Shown in pieces: positions 24,808-32,824 of a stretch of DNA of 45,471 bases (position 1 is the first letter of the stretch; each line of letters opens with the position of its first letter). A program made the position numbers and the translations under genes. The stretch is from assembly GCA_002704825.1 (NCBI GenBank), contig PAIY01000137.1, forward strand, positions 1 through 45,471. Direction: 5' to 3'. Below the pieces are notes generated by a model. That model was not told the origin of the DNA. It ran no database searches and was given only the letters and a program-made list of their open reading frames with translations. The stretch comes from Phycisphaeraceae bacterium. GTDB lineage: Bacteria > Planctomycetota > Phycisphaerae > Phycisphaerales > Phycisphaeraceae.

Positions 24808-27399
24808 TCATCGTGCCTGTCGCTTGAGTAGCCAACGCAGTTCGTCGGACTTGAGCAACCAGGCCCCTGCCAGGTAGACGCCAGCACCCACGGCCACGAG
24901 AATCGCCAGCATCCCCGCTGACTCCTGCCGATTCAACGCTGTCAGATCGACCCGGTTGATCAGCGGGTAAAGCACCATGCCCATGATTGCACTGAGTACC
25001 AGCGTGCGACACCAAGAGAACAGCACCGCATCATCCAGAGGCATTTTCACGTACCGACGCATCGCCCGGACCAGCAGGAAGGTCTGCCAGATCGCACAGA
25101 TCGCCGTCGACCATGCCAACCCGGCTGCACCCAGATACCAGATGAGGACACAATTGAGCGTCAGGTTCAGCATCACGTTGACCATGGTGATCTTCAGCGG
25201 CGTCCTGGGGTCCTTGAGCGCGTAAAACCCACGGGTGAGTACATGCGTCGCCGAGTACGCCCAGATCGCAATTGCGTAGCCCACCAGGATCGTTGCCACC
25301 CGAGAGGCGTCTTCCAGATCAAACTTGCCATACTGGAAAATCAGTCGCGTCAGTGGCAAGCGCACCATGATCAAACCGACACTGGCGGGCAGGCCGATGA
25401 ACACCGTCAACCGCAAACCATTGCGCAACGTCTGATCAAAGCCAGCGCGATCCGATGCAGCACACTTGGCCAACGCAGGGAAGATCGCCGTCGCCACGGC
25501 AATGCCAAAGACGCCCAGCGGGAATTGGTAGAGACGTTGCGACCAGTTCAGCGCCGCCACCGCGCCGGCCTGGATCGGATAGTAAAGCTTCTTGCCCGCG
25601 ATCATCGCCATGACGGTCTGCTCTGCTCCGCCAACTTCCGGGGCCACGGGAGGCGAACTGAATCCGTAGCTGATGAACATGTCCATCGCCGAGTTGATCT
25701 GGAACACCGCCAAGCCCAACAGCATCGGTCCCATGGTGAGCATCACCGCCTTAAGCGGTTTACGCGTGTTGGCAAAATCCAGTGTCCCCGGTTCATCGCG
25801 CCAGACCGCTGCCACCTGCCAAAGCAATTGCAGCACCCCTGCCACCAGCACGAACACCGCAACCAGGTACACGCCCCGCTCAGCGCCGACCCACAAATGC
25901 CCGATCACCGCAGCCATGATCATCGCCAGATTCAGCAAAATCGGGGCAGCGGCTGTCGGCCCGAACTTGCCATGCACCTGCAGCATCCCACCGACCAGCG
26001 CAACCGTGCAAACCAACGGCATGTACGGCATCATCACCATCACCAACCGCAGCGTCAGGTCCGTCGTATCCGTCCATGTCCCGGCTTCAAGTAAGCCAAA
26101 CAACACTGCCTCAGTGATCAATACGATGACGCTTAAGCCGACCATCAGCAGACTCACCATCGCCCAGGCAAACCGACGTGCAAGCTTGCGGTCTTCATGC
26201 AGTAACGTGGTGTACTGCGGGATAAACGCAGCAGACAACGCACCCTCGCCAAAGAGTCGGCGAAACAGGTTGGGGATCAAAAAGCCCATGGTAAACGCCA
26301 CCGCCGTCGGACCCAGCCCAAACAGAGATGCGAGCATTGAGTCGCGGAATAACCCCGTGAACCGGCTGAGAATCGTCATCCCCATCACCGTCCGAGCATG
26401 CCGCGCAACGCCCCCCCCGGAAGTTTCCTTTGGGGTACCGTCTTGTTGAGCACCGGATGTTAATCCGGTGCCCGTTGTGCATACGTTTTCACCTTGGGCA
26501 CCAGATTCACATCTGGTGCTCGCAACAGTCTGCTTATCGGCATCACGCAACGCCACCACGCCCTGAGGCTGATACTTGGAGATAGCGATCAGATACCCCC
26601 AGCCGGTGAGGATGGCCAGCAGTGAGCCGGTGCAATGGGCGACGATGTCACTGATCTCAAAACCGCGACCAGTGTGACGCTGCACCATCTCCACGACCAC
26701 GCCCGACATTGCCACCAATAACACAGAGACCACCACGCTGAGTCTGGGACGTTTGCGACCCAACGGCATCGCCCATGCCAGTAACCATGTTGCCATGAAC
26801 GCGACGAAGATGTGAACCACGTGATCGCCACGCATCTCGATTTCGTCACCCATCACCGGACCCATTGGTAAACCAAAAGGCGCTTCAAACGTGAAGTTGG
26901 GGACAAAGGCGGCAAGCAGCATCAACGGTGTGATGGCGATGATCGACAGCCTTGCCAAAAACGTATTGTCCGGCGGCGATGGATGATCATCACGCACCCG
27001 TGCAGCACTAAGTCCCATCGCAGCGAGTATCCCCAGCATGTTAAACAGCAGGTCCGTCGTCGATGGATGTCGCTGCGTGAAAACCTGCGTGTACTCATCG
27101 ATGTAGGCATAGGTCGAGGTGATGAGAATACTGCCAAAGAGATTCAGCCGGAGACTGCAGGCTCTGCCCATGGGTAGCGCCCGGAAGATCAACCCTTCCA
27201 GAAGTCCGAAGGCCAGGAAATGAACCGGCTTGTCCAGATAGAGATCGCCCATGGACCTGCCCGCGATCTGCGGGTTGAGCTTGGGCCAATGGGTCGCCAC
27301 CGCCAGAAGGGGCCAATAGATGAGCAACACCATGCGGGCCAGCAAGGGGTCATGATCAAATTGCGGATTATCCCCATCAGGGCGTGGCATGCGATCCAT
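24808..27399 (-). CDS. murJ: VanZ-VanZ-MurJ fusion, lipid II flippase-type protein
   Basis: A membrane protein of 863 aa with three parts. Residues about 22-135 are VanZ-like (DKPVHFLAFGLLEG; DEYTQVFTQRHPSTTDLLFN). Residues about 155-275 are a second VanZ-like unit (DHVVHIFVAFMATW; VVEMVQRHTGRGFEISDIV). After a Gly/Thr-rich linker (about 288-332) comes a full MurJ/MviN domain (MTILSRFTGLFRDSMLASLFG; NLFRRLFGEGALSAAFIPQY) with some thirteen or fourteen helices to the C-terminus. MurJ exports lipid II for peptidoglycan synthesis; VanZ-like domains are of uncertain role. The linker is encoded by a palindromic repeat (26448-26521). Start ATG 27399; an in-frame TTG lies at 27405. Confidence 0.88.
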   Translation of the reverse strand: MDRMPRPDGDNPQFDHDPLLARMVLLIYWPLLAVATHWPKLNPQIAGRSMGDLYLDKPVHFLAFGLLEGLIFRALPMGRACSLRLNLFGSILITSTYAYIDEYTQVFTQRHPSTTDLLFNMLGILAAMGLSAARVRDDHPSPPDNTFLARLSIIAITPLMLLAAFVPNFTFEAPFGLPMGPVMGDEIEMRGDHVVHIFVAFMATWLLAWAMPLGRKRPRLSVVVSVLLVAMSGVVVEMVQRHTGRGFEISDIVAHCTGSLLAILTGWGYLIAISKYQPQGVVALRDADKQTVASTRCESGAQGENVCTTGTGLTSGAQQDGTPKETSGGGVARHARTVMGMTILSRFTGLFRDSMLASLFGLGPTAVAFTMGFLIPNLFRRLFGEGALSAAFIPQYTTLLHEDRKLARRFAWAMVSLLMVGLSVIVLITEAVLFGLLEAGTWTDTTDLTLRLVMVMMPYMPLVCTVALVGGMLQVHGKFGPTAAAPILLNLAMIMAAVIGHLWVGAERGVYLVAVFVLVAGVLQLLWQVAAVWRDEPGTLDFANTRKPLKAVMLTMGPMLLGLAVFQINSAMDMFISYGFSSPPVAPEVGGAEQTVMAMIAGKKLYYPIQAGAVAALNWSQRLYQFPLGVFGIAVATAIFPALAKCAASDRAGFDQTLRNGLRLTVFIGLPASVGLIMVRLPLTRLIFQYGKFDLEDASRVATILVGYAIAIWAYSATHVLTRGFYALKDPRTPLKITMVNVMLNLTLNCVLIWYLGAAGLAWSTAICAIWQTFLLVRAMRRYVKMPLDDAVLFSWCRTLVLSAIMGMVLYPLINRVDLTALNRQESAGMLAILVAVGAGVYLAGAWLLKSDELRWLLKRQAR
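26448..26521. repeat. Palindromic repeat family C inside the coding region of the MurJ fusion
   Basis: Two hairpins, GAGCACCGGATGT...ATCCGGTGCC (26448-26472) and GGCACCAGAT...ATCTGGTGCTC (26497-26521), face each other so that the whole 74 bases are palindromic. It is read in frame on the minus strand as part of the linker between the second VanZ domain and MurJ. The related copies at 20784-20864 and 43796-43820 are intergenic. Confidence 0.85.
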
Positions 27400-27460
27400 C
27401 GTCAAGATTGTATCGGCAAGATCGGGGTCGATTCATGTTTTTACGGATATCGTGATCATC

Positions 27461-27542
27461 AAAAGCCGTACCTCTCCTGAGGTACGGGTCGAAACTTGCA
27501 ATGCAACGCACAACACCCGTGACCCGGGAGGATCACGGCTTT
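27461..27542. repeat. Palindromic repeat family A, copy 3
   Basis: Outer arms AAAAGCCGT and CACGGCTTT with inner GTACGGGT/ACCCGTGAC arms. It sits between the start of the VanZ-MurJ gene and the end of parA (both minus strand), where it could terminate parA transcription. Confidence 0.83.
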
Positions 27543-27566
27543 AGCAAATGCTCAATGTGAGTGTGT

Positions 27567-28610
27567 TTACCCCGTCACCGATTGCGCCAGCACGGATTGG
27601 GCGAGCGTTTCGTAATCCCGGGCGCCAGGGCAGGTGGGAGCGTACTCGAAAATCGTCTTGCCGAAGCTCGGACTTTCAGCGAGTTTGATGTTGCGCCGGA
27701 TGTAGGGCTGATAGATGACCGCGTTCTGCCAGGGCACTTTGGCTTCGCGTGAACCTTCCAGGAAAGCCTGCAGGTCTCCGACGACTTCACCTGCCAGAAT
27801 CGTCTGCGCATCATGCATACACAGGATGATCCCCGAGACGGTGAGATGGGCATTAAAGCCGTTACGGATGAGTTGGACGGTTTCAAGCAACTTGCTCAGA
27901 CCCTGCAAGGCAAGGAAGTGAGCCTGCATGGGGACGATGACTTCGTTGGCCAACGTCAATGCGTTGATGGTTAATAAACCCAGTGACGGCGGGCAGTCGA
28001 TGATGACAAAGTCGGGCTTTTCCGGGTTCTCATCGCTGAGGACGGCTGCGAGCTTGTCCTTGAGCACGCGCTGGGCCTGGCCGGTGATCACCTTGGGCGC
28101 CAACTCCCCTTCGATGCCTGCCAGATTCACTTCCGAGGGAAGCAGCGTCAGGCCGGGGTAGATTTCGCAGATCACATCGTTGGCATCGAGTTCGTCATCC
28201 GAAAGCAAATCGTAAAGCGAGTAGCTTTCCTCATCGATCTCCACGCCGAAACTCAGTGACAGGTGGGCCTGCGGGTCCATGTCGATGGTGAGCACGCGCA
28301 TGCCTTCCATGACCAAAGCAGCAGCGAGATTGGCTGCGGTCGTGGTCTTGCCGACGCCACCCTTCTGGTTCATCATGGCAATGATGCGCGTCTGACTGGG
28401 GCGATTGGGTGCAGGGATAAAGGGTGCAACGGGAACCGGATCATTGCCGGTGTCTTCAGGCATCTCATCGGTCACTTGATCATCGACCGCCGGATCATCT
28501 GCCGGGTTGTCTTCGTGCTGCGAAGAGGCATGATCGTGATGAGAAGACGCCTCGCCATTGTGATCGGCAGGGGCATCCTGAGGTGGTGAATAATAGGGCC
28601 ATTCGTTCAA
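27567..28610 (-). CDS. parA: ParA-family ATPase
   Basis: Deviant-Walker ATPase of the ParA/Soj/MinD group, acting in partition or positioning of chromosome or cellular cargo. Residues 1-75 form an acidic, His/Asp/Pro-rich, probably disordered tail; then MMNQKGGVGKTTTAANLAAAL (Walker A with signature Lys, near 79-97), a TIDMDPQAHLSLS block (Walker A'), and FVIIDCPPSLGLLT (Walker B). The 347-aa length includes the extra N-terminal tail. The start is TTG at 28610, supported by GGAG with 8 nt spacing. No ParB, parS-like cluster or cargo gene is beside it, so it may be an orphan positioning ATPase rather than the chromosomal Soj. Confidence 0.88.
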   Translation of the reverse strand: MNEWPYYSPPQDAPADHNGEASSHHDHASSQHEDNPADDPAVDDQVTDEMPEDTGNDPVPVAPFIPAPNRPSQTRIIAMMNQKGGVGKTTTAANLAAALVMEGMRVLTIDMDPQAHLSLSFGVEIDEESYSLYDLLSDDELDANDVICEIYPGLTLLPSEVNLAGIEGELAPKVITGQAQRVLKDKLAAVLSDENPEKPDFVIIDCPPSLGLLTINALTLANEVIVPMQAHFLALQGLSKLLETVQLIRNGFNAHLTVSGIILCMHDAQTILAGEVVGDLQAFLEGSREAKVPWQNAVIYQPYIRRNIKLAESPSFGKTIFEYAPTCPGARDYETLAQSVLAQSVTG

Positions 28611-28689
28611 GTGATCCGCTCCATGTTGCTACGCGTGACAGATTACCAGTATATCCGCATGCTGGCCAATGTTGGGTGATGTTGGTTCC

Positions 28690-28724
28690 AAAGCCGTGTC
28701 GCTCCCGCGGCAGGGGTTGCCTTG
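28690..28724. repeat. Palindromic repeat family A, half copy 4
   Basis: One arm only: AAAGCCGTGTCGCTCCCGCG continuing to GGGGTTGCCTTG, matching the left halves of the other family A copies. No matching right arm follows within 150 bases. It is upstream of parA. Confidence 0.7.
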
Positions 28725-28835
28725 ATGACATATACAGAGACCAGCCATCCCATCACCTCACCGACACACGTCAATATTTCTGATCATCCAAGTAAACCTT
28801 TTATCACGCCTGCGTGTTCTGTTCGTGTGCAATAA

Positions 28836-29750
28836 ATGCATCTTTCACACCGTGAAATGACCCCAACCACCCCCCAAGTCGATGAGTTTTTGTATCATGT
28901 GTTGCTTTGGCAGACATCATTGGGGTCCGCCGACATTTCTGCACATGTTGGAAGAGATACATCTGTGCTTGAGAGTCGATACGTAGAATTTGGTCCGGGA
29001 AGGCAAGTCCACGCTGTCATCGGCGGCAATGGTCCGGCCATTGTCATTTTCCCCGGCAATGGGGGCTCCGTCGCTGACTTCACTGACGTCTGTGAAAACC
29101 TGGCTCAGGATCACCTGGTCGTTGGGCTGGATTTGCCCGGTCGCAGTGAAACACAATGGCCGGACATCCGATTCGACTTTGCAGCAGACCTTCAACCTGT
29201 CATCGACTGGTCGCTATCCCAGCTTGGGGTCGGCATCCACGTGGCTGTCGGGCATGGCTCGGGCGCCCTGGTTGCCCTGCATCACGCGCAACGTCACTTC
29301 GGCCAGGTTCTTGGCGTGAGCATGGTCGAAGGCTACGTCAATCTCGATGCCCAGAACAAGACCGCTGCCAAGAAGTACCGTCGCCCGGTGCAGTTGGCGG
29401 GTGAGGCGCTGGATGCCTTTGAGTCCCGCCGCCGCGATCATGCAGCCTGGCTTAACGCGCATAGCACATTCCGCGAGTCGTTCAATGCGACCCAACGTGC
29501 CTATGACGCCTCGGACTGGATCGGCGAATTGGATATCCCCATCCACATGATTGTCGGCGATCAGGGACAGCAACTGCCCAACCTCTCCGACGACGCCGGT
29601 TGGCATCGCCAGTTGAATCTCTCCAAGATTGATGAATTGCACATTTCACTGGTCAAGGACGCCGGTTACTGGGTCATGCTCGATGATCCGACCACGGTTG
29701 CCGACGCCATGCGACAGTTCGTCAAGCGCGCCCATGAAGCTGCTAAGTGA
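28836..29750 (+). CDS. Alpha/beta-hydrolase-fold protein with an altered catalytic His
   Basis: Alpha/beta-hydrolase fold protein of 304 aa. Seen: PGNGGSVADF near residue 73 in the oxyanion-loop position (usually HGxxG), VVGLDLPGRSETQW near 95-108, the nucleophile elbow GHGSG at 139-143 (Ser142) and MIVGDQG near 231 carrying a likely acid. At the usual catalytic His position near the C-terminus the sequence reads DAGYWVMLDDP, with Tyr in place of His, so hydrolytic activity is doubtful. No clear Shine-Dalgarno supports either Met1 (28836) or Met8 (28857). Repeat A5 follows the stop. Confidence 0.8.
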   Translation: MHLSHREMTPTTPQVDEFLYHVLLWQTSLGSADISAHVGRDTSVLESRYVEFGPGRQVHAVIGGNGPAIVIFPGNGGSVADFTDVCENLAQDHLVVGLDLPGRSETQWPDIRFDFAADLQPVIDWSLSQLGVGIHVAVGHGSGALVALHHAQRHFGQVLGVSMVEGYVNLDAQNKTAAKKYRRPVQLAGEALDAFESRRRDHAAWLNAHSTFRESFNATQRAYDASDWIGELDIPIHMIVGDQGQQLPNLSDDAGWHRQLNLSKIDELHISLVKDAGYWVMLDDPTTVADAMRQFVKRAHEAAK

Positions 29751-29769
29751 GTCATCGTCATCTCCCCCC

Positions 29770-29853
29770 AAAGCTGTGTCACTCCCGTGGCACGGGTCGC
29801 ATTCACAACCAATATGACCATTGAACCGATGACTCAGGAGAGCCACCGCTTTT
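29770..29853. repeat. Palindromic repeat family A, copy 5
   Basis: A more degenerate copy: left AAAGCTGTGTCACTCCCG, right GGAGAGCCACCGCTTTT. It lies between the alpha/beta-hydrolase gene and cysK. Confidence 0.72.
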
Positions 29854-29978
29854 GTGTTGATCACAGACATTCCCCAACGATCGATTTTGAACCTTGCCCG
29901 GAATAACCTGCTCCGATACAGTATTTACTCTAACACTTGACTGAATCGAAACGTCCAGAGCAAAGATCGGAGACCGCC

Positions 29979-30944
29979 ATGACAGCCGGACGAGGACACA
30001 CATACAGCAATATGATCCAAACCACCTACGACACCCCCCTGGTTAAGCTCAACCGGGTGGTCCCCGAAGGTGCTGCCAACGTCTACGTGAAGGTTGAGTA
30101 TTTCAATCCAATGAGTAGCGTCAAAGACCGCATCGGCCGCGCCATGATCGAAGATGCTGAGAAGTCCGGCCTGATCAAAGACGGTACGCACATCATCGAA
30201 CCCACCAGCGGTAACACCGGCATCGCACTGGCCTTTGTCTGTGCTGCCAAGGGTTACAAGCTCACGTTGACGATGCCTGAGTCCATGAGTGTCGAACGTC
30301 GCGCCCTGCTGCGTGCATTGGGTGCGGACCTGGTCTTGACCCCCGCTGCCGGTGGCATGAAAGCTGCCATCGAAGAAGCCGCCAAGATGGTCGAAGCTCA
30401 GTCCAACGCCTGGATGCCCCAGCAATTCGAAAATCCGGCCAACCCCGCGATTCACGAAGCGACCACCGGCCCGGAAATCTACACCGACCTGGCAGGTGAA
30501 GTCGATGCCTTCGTCTCCGGCGTGGGGACGGGCGGCACGATCACCGGCGTCTCGCGTTACATCAAAGCTCACCGCCCCGACTTCAAAGCCATTGCCGTCG
30601 AGCCGGTCGATTCCCCCGTCATCACCCAGACCCGCGAAGGTCAGGAAGTCAAACCCGGCCCGCACAAGATTCAGGGGATCGGTGCAGGCTTTGTCCCCAA
30701 GAACTGTGATCTGTCCATCGTCGACGCAGTCCAACTCGTGACCAACGACGAAGCCTTCGAGATGGCCCGTCGCCTTGCCAAGGTAGAAGGTTTGTTCGGT
30801 GGCATCAGCACCGGCGCCAATGTCACCGCCGCCCTGCGCGTCGCACAATTACCCGAGTTCGCAGGCAAAAACATCGTCACCGTCGCCTGCTCCTGCGGCG
30901 AACGCTACCTGTCCACGCCGATGTTCCAGGAATACATGAGCTAA
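29979..30944 (+). CDS. cysK: Cysteine synthase (O-acetylserine sulfhydrylase)
   Basis: PLP enzyme that makes cysteine from O-acetylserine and sulfide. Seen over 321 aa: TPLVKLNRV near residues 19-27, the PLP lysine in SSVKDR (Lys49), PTSGNTGIALAF (PLP/substrate loop), the phosphate loop GVGTGGTITGVSRY near 180, and GISTGANVTAAL near 275. The C-terminal CGERYLSTPMF is typical. The ATG at 29979 follows GGAG (29969-29972) with 6 nt spacing; an upstream TTG at 29937 has no support. No cysE is adjacent. A beta-synthase of the CysM type is less likely. Confidence 0.92.
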   Translation: MTAGRGHTYSNMIQTTYDTPLVKLNRVVPEGAANVYVKVEYFNPMSSVKDRIGRAMIEDAEKSGLIKDGTHIIEPTSGNTGIALAFVCAAKGYKLTLTMPESMSVERRALLRALGADLVLTPAAGGMKAAIEEAAKMVEAQSNAWMPQQFENPANPAIHEATTGPEIYTDLAGEVDAFVSGVGTGGTITGVSRYIKAHRPDFKAIAVEPVDSPVITQTREGQEVKPGPHKIQGIGAGFVPKNCDLSIVDAVQLVTNDEAFEMARRLAKVEGLFGGISTGANVTAALRVAQLPEFAGKNIVTVACSCGERYLSTPMFQEYMS

Positions 30945-31044
30945 ACGCATCGCCGTTGGATTGTCCGACAGATGCAATACATTTCGGGTTAACGTGCGGG
31001 AGAGTTATCGCTGCGCGAGAGAACAAAAAGGTTGGACAATACTG

Positions 31045-31572
31045 ATGATGCCAACGCCATCACATTTAACGAAATGTGTAACACGTAAAGATACGGTCAT
31101 TGATGAATCGCCACTGGAAGCAGATGTGGATTGCCCTTGCGGCTCAAACATGTTCGAGCTTTTTTATCCCGGTCAAACAACTGAATACAATGGATCAAAA
31201 ATACCTGTCGTAGCAGAGATCGATTCAGTATTTTTCTTTTTGATCCGAGCGCGATGTACTCAGTGTTCCCGAGAACACCTTTTGCTTGATAAAGATTTTC
31301 ATGGTTGGGAGGGGTTTGTCTGTCATGATAAGGAACAAGCCATTATTCCCCGCCCCGAGTTGACTAAATGGCATTGTTTAACATGTGGCAAAACACCACA
31401 TCAAGCTTGCATACAAATTCAAACCGCAGGTAAACAGGATTTCATTGAAGAGTCTGAAGGTATGTTTAACCAAGATCAATGGCCTGATGCTTTTGCATGG
31501 TTTAGCATGCGTATCAAATGTACATCATGTGGCTTGGTGACAAGCGAATGGGTTTCATACGAAACCATGTGA
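31045..31572 (+). CDS. Cys-rich protein of unknown function
   Basis: Unrecognised protein of about 175 aa from Met at 31045 (a second Met follows at 31048; a TTG at 30961 would extend it by 28 residues). It contains four cysteine pairs: DCPCGS, CTQCS, CLTCG and CTSCG, spread through the chain so that they could form two zinc sites. No signal peptide or membrane segment is seen. The coding sequence is more AT-rich than its neighbours and is followed by nearly 600 bases of stacked repeats, which hints at an acquired segment. Function cannot be assigned. Confidence 0.65.
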   Translation: MMPTPSHLTKCVTRKDTVIDESPLEADVDCPCGSNMFELFYPGQTTEYNGSKIPVVAEIDSVFFFLIRARCTQCSREHLLLDKDFHGWEGFVCHDKEQAIIPRPELTKWHCLTCGKTPHQACIQIQTAGKQDFIEESEGMFNQDQWPDAFAWFSMRIKCTSCGLVTSEWVSYETM

Positions 31573-31628
31573 TTGTACTGGTATATCGGAATAGCCAACC
31601 AGGCTTGGCCTTGTTCAGGATAGTACAA

Positions 31629-31687
31629 CGGGGTCTGACCCCATATTGGCAAGTGCAGAATAGCGCAACTGGGGCTGAACCTGTTTA
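31629..31687. repeat. GGGGTCTGA-type short repeats
   Basis: CGGGGTCTGACCCC at 31629-31642 is a short palindrome; a diverged relative, CTGGGGCTGAACCTGTTTA, begins at 31669, and a third, CGGGGTCTGATTCTGTTTA, is at 31970-31988. They flank the nested repeats at 31725-31945. Similar GGGGTC(A/T)GACCCC motifs are, as I recall, spread through many genomes. Confidence 0.65.
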
Positions 31688-31724
31688 TGTATATGCCTCC
31701 AAGGCATGCAGGACGGTTTTGTTT

Positions 31725-31945
31725 TTAACACGAAGGCGCGAAGAGCACGAAGAAAAGACATTTTCTTGAACTGATTGTTTTGATCTGCCGTCCCCAAGAG
31801 CCGCGCACGCAGTAAGCGGTTGCCTTGTTCATCATTGCCATTAATCAAGACAACCGCTTACTGCGTGCGCGGCTCTTGGTTGAAACAACAAACAGAAAAT
31901 TGCCTTGGCTTCGTGGCCTTCGCGCTCTTCGCGCCTTCGCGTTAA
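31725..31945. repeat. Inverted repeat family E, with a family B element between its arms
   Basis: Left arm TTAACACGAAGGCGCGAAG (31725-31743, continuing AGCACGAAG) and right arm ending CGCGCCTTCGCGTTAA (31930-31945) are inverted copies. Between them, at 31794-31879, is an entire family B palindrome. The arrangement looks like one repeat inserted in another. Confidence 0.8.
31794..31879. repeat. Palindromic repeat family B, copy 2
   Basis: Left arm CCAAGAGCCGCGCACGCAGT, right arm ending GTGCGCGGCTCTTGG; the arms are perfectly complementary for about 26 bases. It lies within the family E inverted repeat. The 603-base gap 31573-32175 contains only these stacked repeats and the DUF423 promoter region. 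Confidence 0.87.
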
Positions 31946-32007
31946 TCCCAAACCTACGGATATCAAAGCGGGGTCTGATTCTGTTTAGTGAGATCATCAC
32001 AAAACTG

Positions 32008-32046
32008 CTTCGTAGTTTCAGCATCACGCCGTGATGCAGCTATTAC
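32008..32046. repeat. Palindromic repeat family F, copy 2
   Basis: TTTCAGCATCACGCCGTGATGCAGCTATTA-type unit; the same TTTCAGCATCAC/GTGATGCAGCTATT bases recur inverted at 32728 and directly at 43528. Its core is the hairpin GCATCAC/GTGATGC. Confidence 0.72.
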
Positions 32047-32175
32047 AATCAATACGACGACGATGTAAGGACTTTATTCAATAGCCGCAAGCTGACAGCT
32101 TGCGCGTCTGTGCATTTGAACAGAACTCTCTGAAAACTTGCCAACACACCGGCTTTGACTGATGATGTCCTGACT

Positions 32176-32565
32176 ATGGCAAGAAAACTGCTTATCCTCG
32201 CTGCGGTCTTTGGCATGCTCGGTGTGATCCTTGGGGCGTTCGGTGCGCATGGACTCAAAGAACAGGTCTCGGAAAAAATGCTCGCCAACTGGAACACAGG
32301 CGTGTTCTATCACCTGATCCATACGCTGGCGATCTTCGGGACCGCGCTGGCTTCAGCAAGACTGCGCAAAAACACCGTCGTCCTGGCGGGCTGGTTCTTT
32401 GCAGCAGGCATCCTCATCTTCTCCGGCTCGCTGTACACCATGGTCCTCACCGGCAAAACATGGTTGGGAGCGATCACCCCCATCGGCGGCGTGTCGCTGA
32501 TCGTCGGCTGGCTGCTACTGTGCATCGGTGCATGGGCGTGGAAACCCGAACAGGTCAACTCGTGA
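32176..32565 (+). CDS. DUF423-family small membrane protein
   Basis: Small inner-membrane protein of 129 aa in the DUF423/YgdD family, function unknown. Four hydrophobic helices are visible, with the family hallmarks LGVILGAFGAHGLKE near residues 15-29 and WNTGVFYHLIHTLAIF near 38-53, then SGSLYTMVLTG and TPIGGVSLIVGWLLL. I prefer the ATG at 32176; an upstream TTG at 32155 would add seven residues. The gene converges on the SpoIIE-phosphatase gene with repeats A6 and F3 between. Confidence 0.88.
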   Translation: MARKLLILAAVFGMLGVILGAFGAHGLKEQVSEKMLANWNTGVFYHLIHTLAIFGTALASARLRKNTVVLAGWFFAAGILIFSGSLYTMVLTGKTWLGAITPIGGVSLIVGWLLLCIGAWAWKPEQVNS

Positions 32566-32581
32566 GTTTGATTGATTGATC

Positions 32582-32677
32582 AAAAGCCGTGTCGCTCCTG
32601 CGGCATGGGTGGGTTCACTGTGAAAAATGTAACGTGAACATCAAGGCAACCCGTGACTCGGGAGAGTCACGGCTTTT
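32582..32677. repeat. Palindromic repeat family A, copy 6
   Basis: Outer arms AAAAGCCGTG and CACGGCTTTT, 96 bases in all, with inner TGGGTGG.../...AACCCGTG-type arms. It lies between two convergent genes (DUF423 and the phosphatase) and ends in a T-run on each strand. Confidence 0.85.
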
Positions 32678-32727
32678 CTATTGTGTGTCGCAGCTATTTT
32701 TTCGTGAGAAATTTCGCATCGTCAGTC

Positions 32728-32818
32728 AATAGCTGCATCACTGCGTGATGCTGAAACAGCGAAGCTGTTTATCGACGTCGCATTAACGACACAGATCACA
32801 ACATCACGTGATGCGTTA
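32728..32818. repeat. Palindromic repeat family F, copy 3
   Basis: AATAGCTGCATCACTGCGTG followed by ATGCTGAAACAGCGAAGC, inverted relative to copy 2, and a further dyad ACATCACGTGATGCGTTAA at its right end. It ends 7 bases before the phosphatase stop. Confidence 0.7.
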
Positions 32819-32824
32819 AACAAC

